Shown here piece by piece: positions 10,101 through 18,033 of a DNA stretch of 64,000 bases. The stretch comes from Bacteroidia bacterium (GTDB lineage Bacteria > Bacteroidota > Bacteroidia > J057). The position numbers and the translations under genes were made by a program. The stretch covers positions 6,696,001-6,760,000 of the forward strand of contig JAWPMV010000001.1 of the NCBI GenBank assembly GCA_033391075.1, read 5' to 3'. Every line of letters begins with the position of its first letter. Within the stretch, counting starts at the first letter, position 1. The notes under the pieces are model-generated. The model did not search any database and had not been told where the DNA came from. It saw nothing but the letters and a program-made list of their open reading frames with translations.

Positions 10101-12495
10101 TTGTTCAAATGGGGGTAGTGTCTTCCGCAGTGTAATAACGGGAAGTGATAAAGAAACCTGCCCTCCCTTTGCCTCCAATAGCGATACGGTCTTTATCAAA
10201 GTCAATACAGACTTCCGCTCCTTTGCCGGAAATGATATCTCTTTCTGTGAAGGTAGCGGAGGAGTACAGCTCAATGTTACACCTATCGGTGGTACAGCTC
10301 CCTATTTCTTCGAATGGGGATGCGATGATCCCAATGGTGCCTGTGGACTCAGCAGTCCTGCCGTTTCCAATCCCATCGTCAATCCTACCGATACCACTAC
10401 CTATTTCGTGCAGGTAACTGATCGAAATGGATGTACCTCTGAGATCGATGGAGTGCAAGTCAATGTCAAAAAACTGCCCATCGTCGATGCCGGACCCGAT
10501 CAGTTCCTCTGTGAAGATGGCATTGGAACCAATTTAGAGGTTAACGTCCTCAATCCCATCGCAGCACCCGGACCCTACACTTACACCTGGACACCCGGAG
10601 CTACCCTCAATGATCCTACTTTGGTCAATCCAAGAGCCAATCCTACACAAACAACCATCTATACCGTTGTCGTTAGCTCTGCCAATGGATGTACCAGTGA
10701 TAATACTACCCTCGATACCCTCAGTACCATTACGGTGCATGTCAATGATAAACCCGTCGCAAGTACTGGACCTACGGTCGATATCTGTTTCGGGGATACC
10801 ACCATGCTGAGAGGATTTGCCAGTCAAGGAGGACCCGACTACCAATTTGTCTGGACACCTTCTACCGGTTTGGATGATTCTACCTCTCAAACGCCTATGG
10901 CTTCCCCCCCTCAGACTACCACATACTCATTGGTAGCCTGGTCTAATGGATGTCAAAGTGATGCCGAGCAATTGACCGTTGTGGTGCATACCTTGCCCAC
11001 TTCTGATCCCGGTCTGGTAGCTGAAATATGCGGAGGAGATTCGGTGCAGTTAAATGGAATTGCAAGTTCAGAGCCTGGAGCTACGCATACCTATCAGTGG
11101 ACACCTGCCATTGGTTTAGATGATGCCACTAGTGCTATGCCTATGGCCAGTCCTTCCATAACGACCACCTATACTTTGGTTGCTACTTCCAATTTTGGAT
11201 GTGAAAGTCCGGAGTATAATATCGATGTAAATGTGCTTCCTGCTCCTCAGGCTTTTGCCGGAGTGGATAGTTTCCTTTGTAGAGGAGATAGTCTTGCCTT
11301 GCAAGGAAGTCATACGATGATAGGCGGGCCAGCAACTGGACCGGTATTCTATAATTGGGATCCAAGCCCGACTTTGAATGTGCCTACGATCCCCGGACCG
11401 AATGCAGGACCTACAGCAACTACTGTATATACCCTGACTGTTTCCACAGGATCCTGCTCAACAACGGATGAAGTAAAAATCGATGTCTTTGATGAAGTCA
11501 TTGCGGTGGCTTCTGCTGATACCAGTCGTATCTGTGAAGGGGATTCTGTCCAGCTCTTTGTGAGCGGCGGAACACCAGCTTCAACCTATAGCTGGACACC
11601 GGGCACAAGCATCGGAAATCCGGGAGAAGCCAATCCACAAGTGGCTCCAGATCAAACGACCATTTACTATGTTACCGTAACGCAGGGTACTTGTAGTGGA
11701 ATGGATTCGGTGCAAATTGACGTGAATCCAGCTCCTGGAGCTGATTTCTTTGCCAGTCAGGATTCCGGTTGTAATGATCTGACCATTGCCTTTCTGGAGA
11801 ACTCTGACAATGGAAGCAATTACATCTGGGACTTTGGAGATGGCTCGCCCATCAGCAATGAGCCCAATCCTGAGCATACTTATACAAGCCCCGGAGTATA
11901 TACTGCCTCTTTCCAGGCATTTGGTATGGGAGGCTGTATCTCCGATATTCAAACCAAAGAAATTACCGTCTTCCCAGCAGGAGTGGCTGACTTTACTTCC
12001 AGTCCGGATCTCGGAGCAGAATTACCGCTGCCCAATGTCGAGATTCAGTTTACCAATCAATCCACAGATGCTGTAAGCTTCCTTTGGGACTTTGGAGATG
12101 GTAATTTTTCAACAGAAGAAAATCCCCTACATGTCTACAATGAAGCAGGAGAATATACCGTAAGCCTGACCATCACGGATGCAGGAGGATGTACAGATGT
12201 CATCCAATACGGTCCTTACAAAATTTTCATCCCGGGACTTTTGATCCCCAATGTCTTCTCGCCTAATGGAGACGGGATCAATGACAACTTCCGCATTACC
12301 TATGATGGAAGGGAAGTCTTCACCATCAAGGTCTATGACCGCTGGGGGAGGTTGATGTTTGAAGATGAAAATTCGCCCATAAATGGTTGGAATGGAAAAG
12401 CCTCTAATGGACAGGATGCAAGTGATGGTGTTTACTATTACTCCATTAACATTGGCTCGAAAACCTTTACCGGAAATGTCACTCTCTTGAGGTAA
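7177..12495 (+). CDS. Giant T9SS type B surface protein, copy 1 (PKD/cadherin-like repeats)
   Basis: 1772 residues with a signal peptide (MKRLFATLVCLTFLTFNGKA) followed by a THIVGSEL-type N-terminal domain common at the start of large Bacteroidetes adhesins. Residues ~310-1010 hold six modules of 110-118 residues, each with a paired-cysteine motif close to GQVCWTPSCDYE and most closed by a PPNxPP linker. Residues ~1012-1560 hold PKD/Ig-like units opening with AGxDxxLCxGD, then two clear PKD domains (WDFGDGSP and WDFGDGNF). The C-terminus (IPNVFSPNGDGINDNF ... GVYYYSIN) is the gliding-motility-associated type B sorting domain. It is probably secreted by T9SS and displayed as an adhesin or structural filament. 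It is followed by a terminator and a paralogue with identical length. Confidence 0.9.
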   Translation: MKRLFATLVCLTFLTFNGKATHIVGSELFYECIDSVNHEYKVTLKLYRDCINGQAPFDASITLFVFPANAGPNGTHIQTVTITAPPNTPQIVPEDLPDCVAQTPRICVEEGIYEEIVTLPPRAGGYDLGWSRCCRNQAIDNLANPLGQGITYLAHVPDPNEANCNNMPTFDEVPPIFLCVNQQFSFDHSASDIDGDSLVYRIVDPYSGLNTAGRGTGNPMQGGPDPTVDPFNNPMGPPPYATVPFLPGFSFDDPFGSGDFVIDPQSGFMTVTPNQTGIFVFAISVFEYRNGVLLSENRRDFQIHIINCLPQGVPPRINHNTAGLTTSTDGDTIYATAGVPFCYDVTLRDTVPGDVLSAYTVSAAFGNGNFFPPAASFNFSGVNPINGQVCWNPSCGYDGDTIPLIVGGFDIGDCQNVGDVFDTVWVIIDVPPNQPPTITPDLTGLQVSNDTIIINAGNSFCYQFNVTDPNPDDILFAFANSAIFNSPDGPSFNILTQDPLVGEICWTPGCNFEGQTVELSIAASDITTCTNSQPANNTLFVRIESPPNAPPAIVTDLSANVFSNDTIFVSALDNLCFDLTATDPNLGDIITLSTLSPVFNDPNPPTLTTTGNNPLQGQVCWTPSCDYENQVVPFIFKVNDPGVCSSIGEAFDTVYVSVAVPPNDPPNIVADLSGNSFSNDTIFVNANDAFCYDYVASDLNLRDNLNAFTVSTIFNDPNGPSFSLNGNNPVSGQICWTPSCDFVNQTIELIIGVGDDAPCTSSAQAFDTVYIEIAFPPNDPPQTFANLANLTTDGDTIFVDAQESFCFNLNFTDPNIADTLTAFAISPIFSQPDGPSFTFQGVNPASAQVCWMPSCDYEGQLIELVFRVEDNGDCDNILEDFDTVYVKLSDPNTIAPDVGHDLSMNPSVVGDTVFIEIGSGMCYDFFVADNTPENGVDFVHDFDFATLAGTNLTLTSLDFVQRNDSIIGTVCFASDCSNGGSVFRSVITGSDKETCPPFASNSDTVFIKVNTDFRSFAGNDISFCEGSGGVQLNVTPIGGTAPYFFEWGCDDPNGACGLSSPAVSNPIVNPTDTTTYFVQVTDRNGCTSEIDGVQVNVKKLPIVDAGPDQFLCEDGIGTNLEVNVLNPIAAPGPYTYTWTPGATLNDPTLVNPRANPTQTTIYTVVVSSANGCTSDNTTLDTLSTITVHVNDKPVASTGPTVDICFGDTTMLRGFASQGGPDYQFVWTPSTGLDDSTSQTPMASPPQTTTYSLVAWSNGCQSDAEQLTVVVHTLPTSDPGLVAEICGGDSVQLNGIASSEPGATHTYQWTPAIGLDDATSAMPMASPSITTTYTLVATSNFGCESPEYNIDVNVLPAPQAFAGVDSFLCRGDSLALQGSHTMIGGPATGPVFYNWDPSPTLNVPTIPGPNAGPTATTVYTLTVSTGSCSTTDEVKIDVFDEVIAVASADTSRICEGDSVQLFVSGGTPASTYSWTPGTSIGNPGEANPQVAPDQTTIYYVTVTQGTCSGMDSVQIDVNPAPGADFFASQDSGCNDLTIAFLENSDNGSNYIWDFGDGSPISNEPNPEHTYTSPGVYTASFQAFGMGGCISDIQTKEITVFPAGVADFTSSPDLGAELPLPNVEIQFTNQSTDAVSFLWDFGDGNFSTEENPLHVYNEAGEYTVSLTITDAGGCTDVIQYGPYKIFIPGLLIPNVFSPNGDGINDNFRITYDGREVFTIKVYDRWGRLMFEDENSPINGWNGKASNGQDASDGVYYYSINIGSKTFTGNVTLLR
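8104..10211 (+). repeat. Six-fold cysteine-paired module array in giant protein copy 1
   Basis: Six consecutive protein modules of about 110-118 residues, recognised by a starting (S/G)NDTIFV-like strand, an FCYD/LCFD strand, the VCWTPSC motif and a final FDTVYV strand. The sixth module is the most diverged (TVCFASDCSNGG). Confidence 0.8.
10168..12480 (+). repeat. Near-identical tract shared with 15650-17962 (copy 1 side)
   Basis: About 2.3 kb at a constant offset of 5482 bases from the second gene. By eye, 10487-11528 shows no difference from 15969-17010, silent sites included. Only scattered substitutions occur elsewhere, clustering toward the 3' end (for example near 11805 and 12180). Confidence 0.85.
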
Positions 12496-12514
12496 GTCCT
12501 AAAAATATTTTATA

Positions 12515-12547
12515 AAAAAGGCCTGTCTAAGACAGGTCTTTTTTTTT
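12515..12547 (+). terminator. Rho-independent terminator after giant protein copy 1
   Basis: The stem AGGCCTGTC/GACAGGTCT (one G-T pair) with a three-base loop is followed by nine T, 20 bases after the stop codon. It separates the transcripts of the tandem paralogues. Confidence 0.85.
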
Positions 12548-12605
12548 GCATTCAATTTAATCCTCATCAATTAAATTAAATGCTTATCATATAGAAGGAT
12601 AAGCG

Positions 12606-12613
12606 TATTTTTG
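12606..12613 (+). promoter_or_regulatory. Candidate Bacteroidetes -7 box for giant protein copy 2
   Basis: TATTTTTG matches the TAnnTTTG consensus used by the Bacteroidetes primary sigma factor, 45 bases upstream of the ATG. No good TTG is seen at the -33 spacing, so this is tentative. Confidence 0.45.
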
Positions 12614-12658
12614 GCGTCTAAGCTTTAACCTAATTTAAGGATCAGGAACTACTATAGC

Positions 12659-15600
12659 ATGAAGCGACTATTCCTCTTAATAGTATGCCTCACATTTCTA
12701 GCTTTCAATGGCAAAGGCTCCCATATTGTGGGTTCCGAGCTTACATATGAATGCGTTGATTCTGTGAATCATATTTACAATATCAAAGTGATACTGTACC
12801 GAGACTGTATCAACAGTAACACTCCTTTTGATCAATCTATCAGCCTATTCATATTTGCTGGAGGAGCTGCTCAAAATGCCGCTCCCTTACAAACGGTAAA
12901 CATTCCTATACCTACAAATATTCCTCAAATTGTTCCCAATGATTTAGGAGATTGTGTGGTAGGAAATCCTTCCATTTGCGTTGAAGTAGGAGTCTATGAA
13001 ACGACGGTAACCCTCCCTCCGCGAGCTGATGGATATGATCTGGGTTGGGCAAAATGTTGTCGAAGTGTAACCATCAATAATATCGCAACGCCTATTGCTT
13101 ACGGTATAACTTTCGCGGCCCATATACCTGATCCTGGAGACGCGCTATGCAATAACATGCCGACCTTCAATCAATTTCCACCAGTATTCCTCTGTGCAAA
13201 TCAGCCATTTAGTTTTGACCATTCAGCCACAGATATAGATGGTGATAGCCTGGTTTATTCATTGGTACATCCCTACACAGGCGTAAATCAGATCGGTCGG
13301 GGAGCAGGAAATCCAGGTCGTGGTGGGCCTCCGCCAACCGTTGATCCTGTCGGGAATCCTATGGGCCCACCTCCCTATACACGATTGCCTTTTCTTCCCG
13401 GCTTTAGTTTTGATGACCCTTTTGGTTCTGGTGATTTTGTCATTGATCCTCAGTCTGGTTTTTTAACTGTTACTCCAGCTATGGTAGGAGTATTTGTCTA
13501 TGCGATTTCTGTTTTTGAATATAGAGATGGAGTTCTGCTAAGTGAAAATCGACGAGATTTTCAGATCAACATCATTACTTGCCTTCCGCAGGGCGCTCCC
13601 CCTTTTATTTCACATTCAACTACTGGTTTACCTACCTCTACCAATGGCGATACCATATATGCTCAGGCAGATGTTCCCTTCTGTTATGATGTAACGCTGG
13701 AAGATACCATCCCTGGAGATGTACTTTCGGCTTATACAGTCAGCGCGGCTTTTGGAAATGGCAACTTTTTCCCACCTGCTGCTACTTTTAATTTTAGCGG
13801 AGTAAATCCCATAAATGGTCAGGTTTGCTGGACGCCCAGCTGTCAGTATGATGGGGATACTATTCCACTAATCGTCGGTGGTTTTGACATAGGGGATTGT
13901 GAAAATGTGGGGGATGTGTTTGATACGGTCTGGGTCATTGTAAATAAGCCTCCCAATCAACTGCCGAGCATCGTTCCGGATTTGACAGGCTTACAGGTGA
14001 ACAATGATACCATCATCATAAGTGCAGGAAGCAATTTATGCTATGATTTGAACATCACAGATCCCAATCCCAATGATATACTCCATGCTTTTCCATTAAG
14101 TAGCATTTTCAATGCTCCCAATGGACCAACTTTTAATATAGTGAGCCAAAATCCTATGCTTGCTCAGGTCTGTTGGACACCTGGATGTGATTTTGAAGAT
14201 CAGATATTTGAATTTCGAACCGCAGCCTCAGATGTATCTCTGTGTAATAATACCCAGCCGGTTGAAAATCTATTGTTTGTCAAAGTAGTTATTCCCCCCA
14301 ATGATCCCCCAGATATAGCTTTTGATTTAAGCGCTAATGTTTTCAGCAATGATACCATTTTTGTATCTGCACTTGATAATCTCTGTTTCGATATAACAGC
14401 GAGCGATCCAAACCTGGCAGACATCATTACCCTTTCGACCCTGAGTCCGATATTTAATGATCCTAATCCTCCCACCCTGACTACAACGGGTAATAATCCG
14501 CTTCAGGGACAGGTTTGCTGGATGCCTTCCTGCGATTATGAAAATCAGGTAATTCCTTTCATTTTCAAAGTCAATGATCCGGGTGTTTGTTCCAGCATAG
14601 GAGAAGCTTTCGATACAGTCTATGTTTCGGTTGCCGTACCTCCCAATGATCCGCCAAATATCGTAGCAGATCTCAGTGGAAATTCATTTAGCAATGACAC
14701 CATTTTTGTTAATGCTAATGATGCATTCTGTTACGACTATGTAGCCAGTGATTTGAATGTAGGAGATAATCTCAATGCTTTTACAGTCAGCAGCATTTTC
14801 AATGATCCTAATGGACCTAGCTTTAGCTTAAATGGAAATAATCCTGTATCAGGTCAGATTTGCTGGACGCCATCTTGTGATTTTGTAAATCAAACCATAG
14901 AGCTAATTATCGGGGTAGGGGATGATGCTCCCTGTACTTCTACGGCTCAAGCCTTTGATACGGTTTATATTGAAATTGCCTTTCCTCCGAATGATCCGCC
15001 AGAGACATTTGCTAACCTGGCGAATTTGACGACAGATGGTGATACCATTTTTGTAGATCCGCAGGAATCATTCTGTTTCAACCTCAACTTTACCGATCCC
15101 AATATTGCCGATACGCTTACTGCCTTTGCGATCAGCCCGATCTTCAGTCAGCCCGATGGCCCCAGCTTCACTTTCCAGGGAGTAAATCCTGCTTCTGCTC
15201 AGGTCTGCTGGATTCCCTCTTGTGATTATGAAGGTCAGCTCATCGAATTGGTATTTAGAGTTGAGGATAATGGAGACTGCGATAATGAATTGGAGGATTT
15301 TGATACGGTTTTTGTAAAAATAAATGATCCCAATACGATTGCTCCTAATCTGGGTCACGATATAAGTGGGAATCTAAATACAGGAGGCGATACCATCTAC
15401 ATAGAAATTGGAGGGAATTTATGTTATGACTTTTATGTAGCTGATAATACGCCGGAAAATGGAGTTGACTTTGTACATGCCTTAGAACTTGCAAGTCTGG
15501 CGGGCAGCAATTTAAGTTTAACAAATCTCGATTATGTTCGCCGCAATGATTCTATTATCGGATCCGTTTGCCTAAGCTCCAGTTGTTCTAATGGAGGAAG

Positions 15601-17977
15601 TCTTTTCAGAAGCATAATTAGAGGAATAGATCAGGAAACTTGTCCGCCTTTTGCCTCCAATAGCGATACGGTCTTTATCAAAGTCAATACAGACTTCCGC
15701 TCCTTTGCCGGAAATGATATCTCTTTCTGTGAAGGTAGCGGAGGAGTACAGCTCAATGTTACACCTATCGGTGGTACAGCTCCCTATTTCTTCGAATGGG
15801 GATGCGATGATCCCAATGGTGCCTGTGGACTCAGCAGTCCTGCCGTTTCCAATCCCATTGTCAATCCTACCGATACCACTACCTATTTCGTGCAGGTAAC
15901 TGATCGAAATGGATGTACCTCTGAGATCGATGGAGTGCAGGTCAATGTCAAAAAACTGCCCATAGTCGATGCCGGACCCGATCAGTTCCTCTGTGAAGAT
16001 GGCATTGGAACCAATTTAGAGGTTAACGTCCTCAATCCCATCGCAGCACCCGGACCCTACACTTACACCTGGACACCCGGAGCTACCCTCAATGATCCTA
16101 CTTTGGTCAATCCAAGAGCCAATCCTACACAAACAACCATCTATACCGTTGTCGTTAGCTCTGCCAATGGATGTACCAGTGATAATACTACCCTCGATAC
16201 CCTCAGTACCATTACGGTGCATGTCAATGATAAACCCGTCGCAAGTACTGGACCTACGGTCGATATCTGTTTCGGGGATACCACCATGCTGAGAGGATTT
16301 GCCAGTCAAGGAGGACCCGACTACCAATTTGTCTGGACACCTTCTACCGGTTTGGATGATTCTACCTCTCAAACGCCTATGGCTTCCCCCCCTCAGACTA
16401 CCACATACTCATTGGTAGCCTGGTCTAATGGATGTCAAAGTGATGCCGAGCAATTGACCGTTGTGGTGCATACCTTGCCCACTTCTGATCCCGGTCTGGT
16501 AGCTGAAATATGCGGAGGAGATTCGGTGCAGTTAAATGGAATTGCAAGTTCAGAGCCTGGAGCTACGCATACCTATCAGTGGACACCTGCCATTGGTTTA
16601 GATGATGCCACTAGTGCTATGCCTATGGCCAGTCCTTCCATAACGACCACCTATACTTTGGTTGCTACTTCCAATTTTGGATGTGAAAGTCCGGAGTATA
16701 ATATCGATGTAAATGTGCTTCCTGCTCCTCAGGCTTTTGCCGGAGTGGATAGTTTCCTTTGTAGAGGAGATAGTCTTGCCTTGCAAGGAAGTCATACGAT
16801 GATAGGCGGGCCAGCAACTGGACCGGTATTCTATAATTGGGATCCAAGCCCGACTTTGAATGTGCCTACGATCCCCGGACCGAATGCAGGACCTACAGCA
16901 ACTACTGTATATACCCTGACTGTTTCCACAGGATCCTGCTCAACAACGGATGAAGTAAAAATCGATGTCTTTGATGAAGTCATTGCGGTGGCTTCTGCTG
17001 ATACCAGTCGCATCTGTGAAGGGGATTCTGTCCAGCTCTTTGTGAGCGGCGGAACACCAGCTTCAACCTATAGCTGGACACCGGGCACAAGCATCGGAAA
17101 TCCCGGAGAAGCCAATCCACAAGTGGCTCCCGATCAAACGACCATTTACTATGTTACCGTAACGCAGGGTACTTGTAGTGGAATGGATTCGGTGCAAATT
17201 GACGTGAATCCAGCTCCTGGAGCTGATTTCTTTGCCAGTCAGGATTCCGGTTGTAATGATCTGACCATTGCCTTTCTGGAGAATTCTGCAAATGGAAGCA
17301 ATTACATTTGGGACTTTGGAGATGGGTCGCCCATCAGCAATGAGCCCAATCCTGAGCATACTTATACAAGCCCCGGAGTATATACTGCCTCTTTCCAGGC
17401 ATTTGGTATGGGAGGCTGTATCTCCGATATTCAAACCAAAGAAATTACCGTCTTCCCAGCAGGAGTGGCTGACTTTACTTCCAGTCCGGATCTCGGAGCA
17501 GAATTACCGCTGCCCAATGTCGAGATTCAGTTTACCAATCAATCCACAGATGCTGTAAGCTTCCTTTGGGACTTTGGAGATGGTAATTTTTCAACAGAAG
17601 AAAATCCCCTACATGTCTACAATGAAGCGGGAGAATATACAGTAAGCCTGACCATCACGGATACCGGAGGATGTACAAACATCATTCAATATGGGCCTTA
17701 CAAAATTTTCATCCCGGGACTTTTGATCCCCAATGTCTTCTCTCCAAATGGAGACGGGATCAATGACAATTTCAGAATCACCTATGATGGAAGGGAAGTA
17801 TTCACCATCAAGGTCTATGACCGTTGGGGGAGGTTGATGTTTGAAGATGAAAATTCGCCCATAAATGGTTGGAATGGAAAGGCCTCTAATGGACAGGATG
17901 CCAGCGATGGAGTTTATTATTACTCCATTAACATTGGCTCGAAAACCTTTACCGGAAATGTCACCCTGATGAGGTAA
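12659..17977 (+). CDS. Giant T9SS type B surface protein, copy 2 (tandem paralogue)
   Basis: 1772 residues, exactly as long as copy 1, with the same architecture: signal peptide (MKRLFLLIVCLTFLAFNGKG), SHIVGSEL N-terminal domain, six VCWTPSC modules, AGxDxxLCxGD units, two PKD domains and a type B sorting domain. Residues 1 to ~640 differ at many positions from copy 1, while from about residue 998 to the end the two are almost identical in protein and DNA. Shorter identical patches occur in modules 3-5. It is probably exported by T9SS to the cell surface. Having its own upstream box and a terminator between the genes suggests independent expression. The role is unproven; two variants with a shared stalk and different N-terminal parts is the simplest reading. 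Confidence 0.9.
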   Translation: MKRLFLLIVCLTFLAFNGKGSHIVGSELTYECVDSVNHIYNIKVILYRDCINSNTPFDQSISLFIFAGGAAQNAAPLQTVNIPIPTNIPQIVPNDLGDCVVGNPSICVEVGVYETTVTLPPRADGYDLGWAKCCRSVTINNIATPIAYGITFAAHIPDPGDALCNNMPTFNQFPPVFLCANQPFSFDHSATDIDGDSLVYSLVHPYTGVNQIGRGAGNPGRGGPPPTVDPVGNPMGPPPYTRLPFLPGFSFDDPFGSGDFVIDPQSGFLTVTPAMVGVFVYAISVFEYRDGVLLSENRRDFQINIITCLPQGAPPFISHSTTGLPTSTNGDTIYAQADVPFCYDVTLEDTIPGDVLSAYTVSAAFGNGNFFPPAATFNFSGVNPINGQVCWTPSCQYDGDTIPLIVGGFDIGDCENVGDVFDTVWVIVNKPPNQLPSIVPDLTGLQVNNDTIIISAGSNLCYDLNITDPNPNDILHAFPLSSIFNAPNGPTFNIVSQNPMLAQVCWTPGCDFEDQIFEFRTAASDVSLCNNTQPVENLLFVKVVIPPNDPPDIAFDLSANVFSNDTIFVSALDNLCFDITASDPNLADIITLSTLSPIFNDPNPPTLTTTGNNPLQGQVCWMPSCDYENQVIPFIFKVNDPGVCSSIGEAFDTVYVSVAVPPNDPPNIVADLSGNSFSNDTIFVNANDAFCYDYVASDLNVGDNLNAFTVSSIFNDPNGPSFSLNGNNPVSGQICWTPSCDFVNQTIELIIGVGDDAPCTSTAQAFDTVYIEIAFPPNDPPETFANLANLTTDGDTIFVDPQESFCFNLNFTDPNIADTLTAFAISPIFSQPDGPSFTFQGVNPASAQVCWIPSCDYEGQLIELVFRVEDNGDCDNELEDFDTVFVKINDPNTIAPNLGHDISGNLNTGGDTIYIEIGGNLCYDFYVADNTPENGVDFVHALELASLAGSNLSLTNLDYVRRNDSIIGSVCLSSSCSNGGSLFRSIIRGIDQETCPPFASNSDTVFIKVNTDFRSFAGNDISFCEGSGGVQLNVTPIGGTAPYFFEWGCDDPNGACGLSSPAVSNPIVNPTDTTTYFVQVTDRNGCTSEIDGVQVNVKKLPIVDAGPDQFLCEDGIGTNLEVNVLNPIAAPGPYTYTWTPGATLNDPTLVNPRANPTQTTIYTVVVSSANGCTSDNTTLDTLSTITVHVNDKPVASTGPTVDICFGDTTMLRGFASQGGPDYQFVWTPSTGLDDSTSQTPMASPPQTTTYSLVAWSNGCQSDAEQLTVVVHTLPTSDPGLVAEICGGDSVQLNGIASSEPGATHTYQWTPAIGLDDATSAMPMASPSITTTYTLVATSNFGCESPEYNIDVNVLPAPQAFAGVDSFLCRGDSLALQGSHTMIGGPATGPVFYNWDPSPTLNVPTIPGPNAGPTATTVYTLTVSTGSCSTTDEVKIDVFDEVIAVASADTSRICEGDSVQLFVSGGTPASTYSWTPGTSIGNPGEANPQVAPDQTTIYYVTVTQGTCSGMDSVQIDVNPAPGADFFASQDSGCNDLTIAFLENSANGSNYIWDFGDGSPISNEPNPEHTYTSPGVYTASFQAFGMGGCISDIQTKEITVFPAGVADFTSSPDLGAELPLPNVEIQFTNQSTDAVSFLWDFGDGNFSTEENPLHVYNEAGEYTVSLTITDTGGCTNIIQYGPYKIFIPGLLIPNVFSPNGDGINDNFRITYDGREVFTIKVYDRWGRLMFEDENSPINGWNGKASNGQDASDGVYYYSINIGSKTFTGNVTLMR
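13586..15693 (+). repeat. Six-fold cysteine-paired module array in giant protein copy 2
   Basis: Counterpart of the array in copy 1 at the same offset. Modules 1, 2 and 6 are clearly diverged from copy 1; modules 3, 4 and 5 contain identical DNA patches. Confidence 0.8.
15650..17962 (+). repeat. Near-identical tract shared with 10168-12480 (copy 2 side)
   Basis: Second member of the 2.3-kb near-identical pair. The abrupt left boundary falls at the start of the TTTGCCTCCAATAGCGATAC sequence within module 6, not at a gene or domain boundary. Confidence 0.85.
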
Positions 17978-17980
17978 AAG

Positions 17981-18018
17981 AGAAAGCTCCTGCTTCTAAT
18001 TCTGAACAGGAGCTTTCT
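17981..18018. terminator. Hairpin between convergent genes
   Basis: A perfect 12-bp stem AGAAAGCTCCTG/CAGGAGCTTTCT with a 14-base loop begins 3 bases after the copy 2 stop. It lacks a strong T-run but sits between convergent genes, so a role as shared terminator is likely. Confidence 0.65.
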
Positions 18019-18033
18019 TAAGAAAAAGCCTAT

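Noticed and set aside
12496-12658. Small gene in the gap between the two giant genes
   Set aside because: The gap holds a terminator and an AT-rich promoter region; no frame of useful length starts there.
7177-17977. Repeated open frames on both strands at matching positions of the two giant genes (for example near 10534 and 16016)
   Set aside because: They are shadows of the repetitive coding strand, duplicated together with the genes. They show no start signal or protein family and are conserved only because the DNA is.
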